From Paenibacillus polysaccharolyticus (GTDB lineage Bacteria; Bacillota; Bacilli; Paenibacillales; Paenibacillaceae): a DNA stretch of 64,000 bases. The stretch spans positions 1-64,000 of the forward strand of contig NZ_FMVM01000019.1 of the NCBI RefSeq assembly GCF_900102085.1. The letters are read 5' to 3'. The notes beneath the pieces were generated by a model. The model saw nothing but the letters and a program-made list of their open reading frames with translations, was not told the DNA's origin and searched no databases. The position numbers and the translations under genes were made by a program. Positions 54,901 to 63,098 of the stretch are shown piece by piece (the first letter of the stretch is position 1; each line of letters opens with the position of its first letter).

Positions 54901-54928
54901 ATTGTTTGGCTTTTCTTTGATGATTCAC
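48923..54928 (-). CDS. Giant surface protein: NHL repeats, Ig-like/Fn3 modules, three SLH domains
   Basis: The product has about 2000 residues. A basic N-terminus and a hydrophobic signal (ending PVYAAE) direct export. Twelve NHL repeats of about 51 residues follow (about 40-650; VAVDSSGNVYVADSGNHRIQ type), probably forming one or two beta-propellers. Then come an Fn3, a conserved Ig-like unit, three nearly identical 107-residue Ig-like repeats (about 946-1266), a second unit like the first, two Fn3 domains, a unique region and three SLH domains (about 1816-2001) that hold it to the cell wall. GTG 54928 is chosen because GGGGG lies nine bases upstream; TTG 54952 is less likely. Adhesion or substrate binding is inferred. 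Confidence 0.88.
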   Translation of the reverse strand: MNHQRKAKQWLKKLYILSMALIIACSSILEIPVYAAETWSQFGRIGSVSSSNPGGFASPKGVTVDSSGNVYVADSSNHRIQKLTLSTNTWSEWKKVGGGAGSGLGEFNSPCAVAVDSSGNVYVADSGNHRIQKLTLSTNTWSEWKKVGGGNGLGLGEFYNPRGVAVDSSGNVYVADSSNHRIQKLTLSTNTWSVWKKPSTGAVAGNGLGEFNFPNGVAVDSSGNVYVGDSNNHRIQKLNKSTNTWSEWVKSGGGAGAGLGEFNTPRAVAVDGSGNIYVADTGNHRIQKLNAGSGTWSEWVKSGGGSGNGSGEFINPNGVAVDNSGNVYVADDSNRIQKLNAANNTWSEWSVLGPVNGISPGEFTFPRAVAVDSSGNIYVADSGNHRIQKLNKSTNTWSEWKKVGGGNGSGLGEFYNPLGVAVDSSGNVYVADTGNHRIQKLTLSTNTWSEWKKVGGGTGTSLGEFSVPSAVAVDLNGNVYVADSGNHRIQKLTLSTNTWSEWKKVGGGPGSSLGEFSVPGAVAVDLNGNVYVADSGNQRIQKLTLSTNTWSEWKKVGGGTGTSLGEFNNPRAVAVDSSGNVYVADSGNQRIQKLTLSTNTWGERKKVGGGTGTSLGEFNTPYGVAVDSSGNVYVADSANHRMQKLDIPSSAIIDFASTAKTSTTASFSWTAASGATGLIIEQSPAGANTWTTTTIGAIATNSTTATVTGLSAATAYDFRLVVSGGANAGNSNTVSVTTDNVPTYTIAEIADQTATELTAGYSSGTQDTKTITITKTGTGDLTNVATALSGTNATDFVITQPGTTTLNSGTTSTTFTVKAKDSLAAGTYTAAVTVYADSMTNVTFAVTQTVNPAPVAPSITSQPGNKTVTAGQTATFSITASGDAPLSYQWKKDGNALTDGENISGATAATLSISNTQSGDAGSYTVVVTNAAGNASSNAATLTVNALTNAATPSIDTQPTGATVNEGDSSPNLSVATSVSDGGTLSYQWYSNSVNSTIGGNAIAGATSATYAAPTTSTGTTYYYVVVTNTNNGVSGTKTATATSNIAAVNVNALTNAASPSIDTQPTGATVNEGDSSPNLSVAASVSDGGTLSYQWYSNSLNSTFGGNAIAGATSATYAVPTTSTGTTYYYVVVTNTNNSVSGTKTATATSNIAAVNVNALTNAASPSIDTQPTGATVNEGDSSPNLSVAASVSDGGTLSYQWYSNSVNSTVGGNAIAGATSAAYAAPTTLTGTTYYYVVVTNTNNSVSGTKTATATSNIATVNVNIAPTHTIAPIADQTLAALTQGYALGTQETKTIDVTNTGTSDLSNLSATVSGIHARDFVITQPSTTLVNGATTSAFTVKAKDGLPAGTYTATITLSATQMTDVTFTVMQVVNMPNAPENPQNLVAVGGNGEVTLNWSTVTGATYYNLYMATDPSQLSNASVVIVNSSTYNAQNLLNGTTYFFTVRAGNSGGLSGESNQANATPATVPAAPTNVLAVAGNGEATVTFTAPTENGGSLITGYEVTDSSGNAVTTGAASPIVITGLTNGTSYTFTVKAINGLGKSTASANSNAVIPQKSSGGSTVPIDTPSVPSTPTIPEKTNTGMDILVNGKAENAGTVARTQRNGQTVTTVFVDQKKLEDKLAAEGQNAVVAILVNDKSHVNVGSLNGQMVKNMEDKQAVLEIKTDRATYTIPAQQININTISEQVGKSVALQDIQVQIEISEPTTDMVKVVENAAAKGTFTLVVPPLNFTVKGIYGDKTVEVSKFNAYVKRNIVIPNGVDPGKITTGIVVETNGTIRHVPTKIVVIDGKYYAQINSLTNSTYSLVYHPLEFEDVAKHWAKQAVGDMGSRMVIDGTGNGMFSPDRNITRAEFAAIIVRALGLKTENGATSFSDVQSTDWYSSAVNTAYAYHLIGGFEDGTFRPMDTITREQAMVILSKAMAITSLKGNLAVQSTDVILRPYGDTAAVSAWALSSVADTVEAGIVSGRGGNELAPKDYITRAEVAKIIQGLLQKSGLI
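51129..52091 (-). repeat. Three tandem 321-bp coding repeats
   Basis: The three Ig-like units of the SLH protein (51129-51449, 51450-51770, 51771-52091) are near-identical at DNA level with a period of exactly 321 bp. Few base changes distinguish them, so the expansion is recent. Confidence 0.8.
52990..54780 (-). repeat. Twelve tandem NHL-coding repeats of about 153 bp
   Basis: Units share long identical DNA stretches. Units 8 to 11 are closest to each other, while units 4 to 7 have a different linker (KSTNTW type), pointing to stepwise duplication. Confidence 0.75.
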
Positions 54929-54953
54929 AGCTCTCGTCCCCCATTTCGACAAA

Positions 54954-55412
54954 AATCAGGTTTATTATACAAAAACACAATAAACAAAAAATAAACAAGA
55001 AATAAACATGAAAGAGCCTTGGAATCTCGATCAATTCCGAAGGCTCTTTCATTCTGCTTGTTTCTATTGTATCAAAGCTACGACAAAATCCCGGACTCGG
55101 GCCAGAACGTATACCGGAAAGTCGTATCTACGAATGAGTAAACGAACAAAAGCTACGCAGACCATTGTCCAAATCATAAAACTATAAATAGTACGTGATA
55201 AAACATCAATTCATTTTCCTAAAAACAAAATCAAAACTCCAGGGGATGCCGTGTTTACTTTTAAAAGGTTCCTTAATGATTACGATAGAGAAGTGTTCTG
55301 CATCATGACTCTGGATACAAACAATCAACCCTATTAGTTCTTGTAGAACACTTTTCGAATTAATTACCTTCAGCATCCTCACGAATACGTTACATATCCT
55401 TTATATCATAAA
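54954..55412. other. Intergenic region upstream of the SLH gene
   Basis: It contains a hairpin at about 55011-55050 (AAAGAGCCTT / AAGGCTCTTT) and a spaced inverted repeat AAGTGTTCT (55291-55299) / AGAACACTT (55345-55353). A TATAAT occurs on the minus strand about 25 bp before the gene. No coding gene is seen. The hairpin is at the leader of the SLH transcript or ends an upstream one. Confidence 0.5.
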
Positions 55413-55446
55413 CACAAAAACCACCAACCAGCATTCTGGTTGGTGG
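55413..55446 (-). terminator. Terminator of the SDR gene
   Basis: CCACCAACCAG (55421-55431) and CTGGTTGGTGG (55436-55446) form an 11-bp perfect stem with a 4-base loop; T5 follows on the minus strand. Confidence 0.9.
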
Positions 55447-55455
55447 AGTCACATC

Positions 55456-56175
55456 TTACTGTGGATTGGTTGTCCAGATGCCTGCGGCTTTGACGAATAC
55501 GCGGTCAGACAGCTTGAGGGTAGCCAGCGCCAGTTCGGCTACATCTTCGGCTTGCATCATGCGATCCTCATCTCCGATTTTGAGTCCGGCATTCACAGCC
55601 AGTTCCGTATTTACGGTGCTTGGTGTCAGCGCGGTTACACGAATGTTCGATTTGCGAACTTCCTGCATCAAGGATTCCGTCATGCCCAGCAATGCGAATT
55701 TGGATGCACAATAGGCTGAACCTGTAGCGAATCCGCGCTCACCTGCCGTTGAAGCGATATTAATGATGCTGCCGCTGCTTTCCTTGATCATGCTTGGAAG
55801 AATGGCCCGAGTTACATAGTATGTACCCATGACATTCACATGCAGGATGCGTTCCCACTCTTCAGGGTCCATCTCTAGCAGTGTACCGAAACTTCCGATC
55901 CCTGCATTGTTAATGAGGATATCGACTGCTCCAAGCTCCATCTCGATAGCTGCGACCGCTGCTTCAGCTTGAGAGCGATCCGAGATGTCTGCTGCAGCAC
56001 TTGTTACTTTCACGCCATATTGCTGGCTTAAAGACTCTTGAAGGGCTTGCAGATCGGAAGCGGTGCGGGCGATCAGTCCAAGATGTACGCCTTCTTTGGC
56101 AAGGGCTTCCGCGATGGCGCGGCCAATACCTTTACCGGCGCCAGTAATGATGGCTGTTTTATTTTTAAGTTCCAT
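55456..56175 (-). CDS. Short-chain dehydrogenase/reductase, FabG-like
   Basis: From ATG 56175 (AGGAGG nine bases upstream) the product has 239 residues. It has the NAD(P) motif TGAGKGIG, NNAG and the catalytic Ser-Tyr-Lys set (INIAS, then YCASK). It resembles 3-oxoacyl-ACP reductases but stands outside any fatty-acid cluster, so the substrate is not known. Confidence 0.88.
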   Translation of the reverse strand: MELKNKTAIITGAGKGIGRAIAEALAKEGVHLGLIARTASDLQALQESLSQQYGVKVTSAAADISDRSQAEAAVAAIEMELGAVDILINNAGIGSFGTLLEMDPEEWERILHVNVMGTYYVTRAILPSMIKESSGSIINIASTAGERGFATGSAYCASKFALLGMTESLMQEVRKSNIRVTALTPSTVNTELAVNAGLKIGDEDRMMQAEDVAELALATLKLSDRVFVKAAGIWTTNPQ

Positions 56176-56258
56176 AGGAATATTCCTCCTCAGCATTTGG
56201 GTTAGCACTTGATTATACTATATTTTACCCAATGATCGGAAATATGCTTCATCACACG

Positions 56259-57182
56259 TTAGCGCGGTTGGGTAATTCGAATGCTGCCAGAAGTCGTGCG
56301 TGCCTGGATCACATCCTGACTTATGCCTGGTGACTCCGGTATATTAACGTCGCCCGAAGTAGCCTTGGCCTCATAAATCCCATCAAAATCAGGTGCAGCC
56401 TGAATGGATATATCCCCCGATGTCCCTGATACCTGAATAGGCGCTGCGTGAGATTGCTGGATATCAATACTGCCAGATGTGAACTCAACATTAGCCTCAC
56501 CATTCAATTGTGCAATTTCCACATCTCCTGATTGAATCACGCTATTTACTTTTCCATCCACTTGTTTTGCGGTGAAGCTTCCTGATGTCTGTTCTACGGC
56601 TAAATCCCCTTGAATAGAAGAAGCAGCAATGTCCCCTGAGGTCAAAGACAATTCCATGCGAGGAACCTGAATATCATGCAAAACAATGGAGCCTGAGGTG
56701 CTTTTCATCTCCAGAGATTCAGCATTTAGCCCAGTTATATCCCAATCCGCTGAGCTAGAGTGTAGTGTGACATCATTCAAGGGATATCCTTTTGGCAAAG
56801 CCACGGTTATTCTTGAATCTGGTTCGCCCCAGTTCCAATTAAAAGAGAACAACTTCAGACGGTTGTGTTTTTGCAGCGTCAGCTGGAATGTGCCATCGGT
56901 AAAACTTGCCTCCTCGAAGCTTTGAATAACCTCCGGTGCCCACTTTCCATCCACTTCGATATAGCCGGTGTTGTCTGGACTAACGATGAATTCGATATCA
57001 GCATTAAAATTGCCATCCAGCTGAATATTTTGCAGATCATCTTGCAGTCCTCCGGTGCTGAGTTCCCACCGCTTGCTGTATGCTTCCCTATCATCCTTGA
57101 ACTGAAAACCATAGACCGATGTTCCAAGTAAACCTATGCCAATGCAGACGAGAGCCAGTGCTAGCCATTTCTTCGTGCTCAT
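56259..57182 (-). CDS. DUF4097-family beta-strand-repeat protein, membrane anchored
   Basis: From ATG 57182 (AAGGGGATG upstream) the product has 307 residues. After a single N-terminal membrane helix (MSTKKWLALALVCIGIGLLG) come many short beta strands with recurring SGDI / SGSI turns typical of DUF4097 (putative adhesin) proteins. The start overlaps the stop of the DUF1700 gene by ATGA. These proteins often work with DUF1700 partners in envelope stress, but their role is not settled. Confidence 0.82.
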   Translation of the reverse strand: MSTKKWLALALVCIGIGLLGTSVYGFQFKDDREAYSKRWELSTGGLQDDLQNIQLDGNFNADIEFIVSPDNTGYIEVDGKWAPEVIQSFEEASFTDGTFQLTLQKHNRLKLFSFNWNWGEPDSRITVALPKGYPLNDVTLHSSSADWDITGLNAESLEMKSTSGSIVLHDIQVPRMELSLTSGDIAASSIQGDLAVEQTSGSFTAKQVDGKVNSVIQSGDVEIAQLNGEANVEFTSGSIDIQQSHAAPIQVSGTSGDISIQAAPDFDGIYEAKATSGDVNIPESPGISQDVIQARTTSGSIRITQPR

Positions 57183-57784
57183 GCAGAAACATCCCCTTTC
57201 ATCACGTTGATATTCCACCGAATATAGTGAAGTGTCATATTTTTAAATGCGATAAAGATATATTTGGAGGCAAGGGCAAACAAAATGCCAATACCGAACA
57301 GCCCAATAGCAACGAAAATTTCTGTTGTTTCAAGGTGATTCAGATACAGATAGTCGAAGGCAGCTGCGATAGGAGCCAGCGCAAGCAAGGATAGACTTGC
57401 AATCGTAAGCCACACGGACCAGAGGCTAAGACCGATCGGAATCATGAGTGTAAGATTAAGGAAAATCAAGCCTATGCCCACAAAAAAGTTTCGCGTAGCC
57501 CGATTGTGATTAACAGGTGGTTTCATCTCTCTGAATGTTGGCCCATCAAAGGGATCTCTATCGGATGTGTGAGAGTATGCGTTAGCAGTATACCGTTCGC
57601 CGAGTACTTTACGTGCAATTTCCTCCGGGTGGCCGAGCTCACGTGTAATGTCTTCCTCCGACTTGCCTTCACGTAGCCCTAGTGTGAACTTTTGGGCATA
57701 ATCTGCAAGGAGTTCCGCACGTTCCAACCGGTCCATCGGATGTAAAACGACTTCCATAGCTTGCATAAATTGTTGTCTATTCAT
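57179..57784 (-). CDS. DUF1700 (HAAS-type) membrane protein
   Basis: From ATG 57784 (AAAGGA seven bases upstream) the product has 201 residues. The N-terminal HAAS region (about 1-70, FTLGLREGKSEEDITRELGHP) is followed by four or so membrane helices. DUF1700 genes commonly sit between a padR gene and a DUF4097 gene; here the DUF4097 gene follows but no padR gene precedes. Role unknown. Confidence 0.82.
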   Translation of the reverse strand: MNRQQFMQAMEVVLHPMDRLERAELLADYAQKFTLGLREGKSEEDITRELGHPEEIARKVLGERYTANAYSHTSDRDPFDGPTFREMKPPVNHNRATRNFFVGIGLIFLNLTLMIPIGLSLWSVWLTIASLSLLALAPIAAAFDYLYLNHLETTEIFVAIGLFGIGILFALASKYIFIAFKNMTLHYIRWNINVMKGDVSA

Positions 57785-58073
57785 CTTGTGTTCCTTTCGC
57801 ACCCTGTGTTCAGTGCAGTGGTAGTGGATTCATCAATGCATTCCGTATTTATGTAATGTCAGATCGTATTATAACTTCCTTCTATACCAGCATACAGAAA
57901 AACCGGGTCGGCTGCTTCCGTCTGGAGACGGATACCGATCCGGTCTATGAGATGAAATGTATGTCAGCGAACTCCACATATATTCACAAATGGAGTGCAG
58001 AAATACAACTTTTGTGCATTTGGTGGGGAAGGGGTTATTCGTTGTATGGATATATAGTTTACTTCTATTGTAT

Positions 58074-59618
58074 TTACTGCCCCTGCACATCCAGGATGGG
58101 CAGGTCTTCGACCGCAGGCCCTTCAATGACATGTCCTTCATAATTAAAGCGTGAGCCGTGGCACGGGCAGTCCCAGGAACGTTCCCCATTATTCCATTCC
58201 ACTTCGCACCCCAAGTGGGTGCATGTCGTGTCAACCAGGAACAGCTTACCGCTGGTGTCCTTATAGGCTCCGGCCCTTTTACCGTTATGACGCACGACTG
58301 CGCCTTCGTCGTTGCCGAGCTCGTTTATATTTTTGTGCACAATGCCGACTTTGCCTGCAATTAACTCCTTCGCAACATTGACGTTCTCTACGACAAAGTG
58401 TTTGAAACCCGGGTCTGCCTTGAATCTTGCCGGATCAAATACTTCTGCGTGCGGATTATCTCTTCCGGTAATTCGGTCTGCCAACAGATGTCCGGCCATC
58501 GTACCTGTTGTCATGCCCCATTTGGCAAAGCCTGTAGCGACATAGACCCGTTCATGCCTTCCGGTAATCGGTCCGATGTAGGGCACTTTATCGATGGAGA
58601 TCAGGTCCTGAGCCGACCAGCGAAACGGGATGTTACGAATCCCAAACGTCTCGGCTGCATACTTTTCCAGACGTTCGTAGTGACCGAAGGTACAGATGCC
58701 TTGTCCGGTTTTATGATTTTCTCCGCCGAATAGAATATGCTCTTTACCATTATGAACGACAGCTCGGAGTGAACGGGCCGGATCATCATCGGAGATGTAC
58801 ATGCCACCTGCATAGGGTTTCTCAGGCTCAACCATAACCGCATAGGAGCGTTCGGCATGAAGTCGCGTAAAGTAAAATCCCGGATCATATACGGGAAAAT
58901 GGGAAGCAACGACGATGTGCTCTGCCGTGACGAATGAACCATTATAGGTTCTTACTTTCAGAGAGGATTCCTCCTCAACGTCAGTTACCGTTGTTTGTTC
59001 ATAGACACGTACCCCTTGTTTCACGGCTGAAGCAAGCAAGTGATGCAAGTAAGCTAATGGGTCGAAACGTGCTTGTCCAGGCATACGAATGCCGGCTCTG
59101 GAGGGAACAGGAATCGGGAGGGGGTCTACCCATTCGCCAGGGATGTTGAGTTTGCCATAAGCGGTCAGCTCAATCTCCAGCTTTTTGATATGGTCATCGG
59201 ACTGAATATAGACATAGGCATCCTCATCTGCCCACTGACAATCGATCTGCTTTTCCTTAACCAGACTACGCATCCAGCTCGCTGCATTTGCATTCCCTTC
59301 ATAGTACATCCGTGCCTGCTCATGTCCGAAGTGATGCATAATTTCATCAAAAATGACGCCATGCTGTGCAGATACTTTGGCGGTTGTATGGCCTGTTGTG
59401 CCGTCCAGTACTTTTCCAGCTTCAAGCAGAACGACACTCAGTCCAGACTGGGCAAGCAAATAGGCTGTGGTGATGCCTGCAATCCCGGCTCCGATAATTG
59501 CTACATCAGCTGTGGTATCTTCTGTTAACTTCGGATAAGATTCGAATGTATTCGCGGCACGCCACAAAGATTCGGGAACCGGTGGTAAACTTGTGTTCAA
59601 CTGCTCATTGTTATTCAT
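58074..59618 (-). CDS. FAD-dependent oxidoreductase with C-terminal Rieske domain
   Basis: The 514-residue protein has an N-terminal FAD-binding DAO domain (ADVAIIGAGIAGITTAYLLA, about 36-56) and a C-terminal Rieske 2Fe-2S domain with CTHLGCEV and CPCHGSRF, both Cys/His pairs intact. It probably oxidises a small amine or amino-acid-like substrate and passes electrons through the iron-sulfur centre. The downstream gap 57785-58073 holds no clear gene. The natural substrate is unknown. Confidence 0.88.
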   Translation of the reverse strand: MNNNEQLNTSLPPVPESLWRAANTFESYPKLTEDTTADVAIIGAGIAGITTAYLLAQSGLSVVLLEAGKVLDGTTGHTTAKVSAQHGVIFDEIMHHFGHEQARMYYEGNANAASWMRSLVKEKQIDCQWADEDAYVYIQSDDHIKKLEIELTAYGKLNIPGEWVDPLPIPVPSRAGIRMPGQARFDPLAYLHHLLASAVKQGVRVYEQTTVTDVEEESSLKVRTYNGSFVTAEHIVVASHFPVYDPGFYFTRLHAERSYAVMVEPEKPYAGGMYISDDDPARSLRAVVHNGKEHILFGGENHKTGQGICTFGHYERLEKYAAETFGIRNIPFRWSAQDLISIDKVPYIGPITGRHERVYVATGFAKWGMTTGTMAGHLLADRITGRDNPHAEVFDPARFKADPGFKHFVVENVNVAKELIAGKVGIVHKNINELGNDEGAVVRHNGKRAGAYKDTSGKLFLVDTTCTHLGCEVEWNNGERSWDCPCHGSRFNYEGHVIEGPAVEDLPILDVQGQ

Positions 59619-59989
59619 TGGATTGGTTTCCTCCTAATCATGATCACAGCATAATAGGGAACGTTCAGAAGCAGAAGTCCCTGTACTTCTAATCAGGATT
59701 GCCAGAGTATGCCAGAAAAAAACGAGTAGCTACATATTTTTAAAAAAGGAAGAGGAACATTTTCTTGAAACGCCCCTCTGTTTTTTTATATCAGAATGTT
59801 TTATAGTAAGATTACCGAAATCGTTTTAGGTTTTTGATTAATATCCCATGAAATAAAAATAAATCATGTTTTATAAAGGTATTTTGCCTAATTTAGAGAG
59901 GTAATCCGAAAGATATAGTCCGTTTTCATGAATTAAAATGTATTCGCTATCATAATAAATCTATACTATACATTAAAGGGAGATTAGAT
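59619..59989. other. Intergenic region upstream of the GH3 gene
   Basis: An AT-rich stretch of 370 bp between divergent genes. A weak stem AGAGG / CCTCT with T7 near 59745-59790 may be a transcription stop, and a partial cre-like TGAAAACG occurs on the minus strand near 59925. No gene seen. Confidence 0.35.
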
Positions 59990-62821
59990 ATGACAACTCA
60001 TCAAACGAAATATCCGTTTCAAGATACAACCATGGCACTTAACGATCGAGTGAAGGACCTTGTGTCCCGCTTGACGGACGATGAAAAAATTGAATCCATG
60101 CTGCAATACCAGCCAGCCGTAGAACGCCTGGGTGTTGCTGCTTACAAACATGGAACGGAAGCCGCTCACGGCCTGGCTTGGCTTGGTGAAGCTACCTCAT
60201 TCCCGCAGCCTGTAGGACTCGCATGTACGTGGGATACAGACTTGATGAAAGAGATCGGCTCCGTCATTGGAGACGAAGCACGTGTATTTTATAAACGAAA
60301 TCCTGCCGTCAACGGTCTTACGCTGTGGGCACCCACGGTGGATATGGAACGTGACCCGCGCTGGGGACGAAACGAAGAAGCGTATGGCGAGGACCCGGAA
60401 CTGACCGCAGAGCTGACAACCGCATTGGTCAAAGGTATTCAAGGAGACCATCCCAAGTATTACAAAGCTGTGGCAACGCTCAAACACTTCCTCGGCAACA
60501 ACAACGAAGTGGATCGTGGTAGCGGCTCATCCAGCATTGATCCACGCAATATGCGTGAATATTATTTAAAAGCATTTGAGAAGCCTTTTAAAGAAGGTGG
60601 AGCGCAGTCAATGATGACAGCGTACAACTCGATCAATGGCACGCCGGCTCTGCTACATCCTTATGTGAACGAGATTGTCAAAGGTGAATGGGGCATGGAT
60701 GGATTCATCGTCAGTGACGCGGGCGACGTGATGGGCATCAAGAATGATCATAAGTATTATGATTCTCACACACCGGGTACGGTAGAGTCTGTCAAAGCAG
60801 GTATTGACAGCATCACCGATGATGCCGAACTGTCCAAGCAAGCGCTTCGTGAAGGGCTGGAACAGGGACTGCTGACCATGGAAGATATCGACACAGCTTT
60901 GTTCAACACATTCCGTGTGCGATTCCGTCTAGGTGAATTTGATCCGGAAGAAGGCAATCCGTACGCTGCAATCGGTGAGGAATCTATGATGACAGAAAAG
61001 GCCAAAGCGCTGTCTCTCCGGGCGGCAAGAGAGCAGGTCGTCTTGCTCAAGAACGAAAATAGTACCCTACCGTTGGACAAAACCAAAACAGGCAAAGTAG
61101 CTGTGATTGGCCAACTCGGCGGAACGGTCTATCGGGACTGGTATGCTGGCACGATGCCCTACAGCGTGACACCTCTGGAAGCGATTCGGAGCAAGGTGGG
61201 CAGCGATAACGTAACCTACCAGGACGGTGACCATCGCATCACGCTGACATCGGCAGCAAGCGGCAAAAAGATGGGCCTTGTCAGAGTGGAGGGCTCATCT
61301 GAGATGGCAGTGGGAGCCTCAGAAGAAGCCGAGACATTCCGAGTGACGGATTGGGGGTTCGGTAGTTACACGTTGCAGGCAGAGAGTAACCGCAAATACC
61401 TGACCACAGATGAAGAGTCGGTCACTGCTTCGGCTAATGAAGTGTACGGCTGGTTTGTCAAAGAAGTGTTTCATCTGTTGCCACAGGCGGAGGGTCGTGT
61501 GGGGCTTACCACATGGAATGGTAGAGTCGTGACGACATCGAACGATGGCCATGATGCACTCAAGGTGGCCGAAGAGTTGACAACATTCGGTGATGCAGAG
61601 CTATTCGAGCAAAATATCGTAACGAATGGGATCGACGAGGCTGTTGCTGTAGCCAAAGAAGCCGAGACAGCGATTGTATTTGTCGGTAACAACCCGCTTG
61701 TTAACGGTAAAGAAGAAGTGGACCGTCCAAGTCTGGAGCTGGCTGAATCACAGCTTCAGCTGGTAAAGGCTGTGTATGAAGCTAACCCGAACACCGTAGT
61801 GGTGATTGTGGGGAGTTATCCTTTTACCTGCAACTGGGTTCAAGAGAATATTCCAGCGGTCCTGTATACGTCACACGCCGGACAGGAGCTGGGGAACGCA
61901 GTCGCTGACGTATTGTACGGAGACTATGCACCTGCAGGCCGTCTGAACATGACTTGGGTACAATCGGAAGATCAACTGCCTGATATCCGGAATTATGATA
62001 TTATCCAAGCGGGCCGCACGTATCAATATTTTGAAGGAAATGTGCTATATCCGTTCGGACATGGTCTGACCTATGCTTCATTTAAATACAGCAATCTGGA
62101 GATTAGCCCTGCGCAAGTGGGAAAAGAAGACCGTGTGACCATTCGAGTGGATGTGACGAATACCAGTTCAATCGCCAGCGACGAGGTCGTGCAGTTGTAT
62201 GTGCGTGCAGGAAAGTCACGAGTGAAACGTCCACTTAAAACGCTAAAAGCTTTCCGACGTCTGCATATTGAAGCTGGAGCGACAGCGACTGTTCATTTTG
62301 ATCTGCCTGTTCAGGAATTGGCCATCTGGGATGTTACTCGTGATCGTTATGTGGTGGAGGATGGCATCTATTCGATTATGGCAGCCAAATCTTCCTCCGA
62401 TGTGCAGTTGGTCGCAGATCTAAAAATAGATGGAGAGATCATACCTGCTCGTGACTTGAGTGTGACTACACGTGCCGAGAATTATGATGTTTATCGGAGT
62501 GTGGAGCTGGATGAGTGCAAAGAGGGTGGAACCGCTGTCCGTGTTATTGGAGAGCAAGGATGGATTGCCTTTAGGGATGCTGACCTTGGCAACGGGGCCA
62601 CCACATTTGAAGCTCGCCTATCTGCAGAACAGCAAGGGGGTGTGCTGGAAGTGAGATTGGGTACCCCGGACGGTGCCCTTGCAGGACGTGTAGAGCTGGC
62701 ACAAAGCGGTGCCCAGCAGTGGTCTACGGTAGAGGTTGAACTGACAGGCGCATCAGGAGTGCAGGATATCTATCTGATATTACCTGCGGGCGTCCGTGTT
62801 CGTCATTTTGAGGTTCATTAA
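59990..62821 (+). CDS. GH3 family beta-glycosidase with inserted domain and CBM6-like end
   Basis: The 943-residue enzyme has a GH3 N-terminal barrel with nucleophile Asp243 (FIVSDAGDV), a GH3 C-terminal domain, an Fn3-like domain (about 700-770) and a CBM6-like jelly roll (about 830-943). Residues about 415-545 form an extra domain inserted into the second GH3 domain; its repeated short strands resemble a beta-trefoil. There is no signal peptide, so it acts inside the cell. Beta-glucosidase or beta-xylosidase activity is likely. AAGGGAG precedes the ATG. No transporter is adjacent. Confidence 0.9.
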   Translation: MTTHQTKYPFQDTTMALNDRVKDLVSRLTDDEKIESMLQYQPAVERLGVAAYKHGTEAAHGLAWLGEATSFPQPVGLACTWDTDLMKEIGSVIGDEARVFYKRNPAVNGLTLWAPTVDMERDPRWGRNEEAYGEDPELTAELTTALVKGIQGDHPKYYKAVATLKHFLGNNNEVDRGSGSSSIDPRNMREYYLKAFEKPFKEGGAQSMMTAYNSINGTPALLHPYVNEIVKGEWGMDGFIVSDAGDVMGIKNDHKYYDSHTPGTVESVKAGIDSITDDAELSKQALREGLEQGLLTMEDIDTALFNTFRVRFRLGEFDPEEGNPYAAIGEESMMTEKAKALSLRAAREQVVLLKNENSTLPLDKTKTGKVAVIGQLGGTVYRDWYAGTMPYSVTPLEAIRSKVGSDNVTYQDGDHRITLTSAASGKKMGLVRVEGSSEMAVGASEEAETFRVTDWGFGSYTLQAESNRKYLTTDEESVTASANEVYGWFVKEVFHLLPQAEGRVGLTTWNGRVVTTSNDGHDALKVAEELTTFGDAELFEQNIVTNGIDEAVAVAKEAETAIVFVGNNPLVNGKEEVDRPSLELAESQLQLVKAVYEANPNTVVVIVGSYPFTCNWVQENIPAVLYTSHAGQELGNAVADVLYGDYAPAGRLNMTWVQSEDQLPDIRNYDIIQAGRTYQYFEGNVLYPFGHGLTYASFKYSNLEISPAQVGKEDRVTIRVDVTNTSSIASDEVVQLYVRAGKSRVKRPLKTLKAFRRLHIEAGATATVHFDLPVQELAIWDVTRDRYVVEDGIYSIMAAKSSSDVQLVADLKIDGEIIPARDLSVTTRAENYDVYRSVELDECKEGGTAVRVIGEQGWIAFRDADLGNGATTFEARLSAEQQGGVLEVRLGTPDGALAGRVELAQSGAQQWSTVEVELTGASGVQDIYLILPAGVRVRHFEVH

Positions 62822-62897
62822 CATATAGAAAATGTAAACGATAGAGAGCAGGATAGAAGAGGTCGCTGACCATCTTTTTCCTATTCTCTATTATGCG

Positions 62898-62931
62898 AGG
62901 TCAACCTGTTTTTAACGGTTGGCCTTTTTTT
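62898..62931 (+). terminator. Terminator of the GH3 gene
   Basis: AGGTCAACC (62898-62906) pairs with GGTTGGCCT (62917-62925, one G-U pair), followed by T6. Confidence 0.85.
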
Positions 62932-63098
62932 ATTTTTACATGATCCCCATTCAAAAAAAGCAATTATATCACGATATATATTATATAGTGTCATATCATA
63001 TGCTGGACGCATAGGTGGGGAAAGAGGTCGAACCCGAACTCATTCTTTATCAGGACGGATATGTAAGCTAGAAAAGTAAAGGAAAAGGGGAATCTGCA

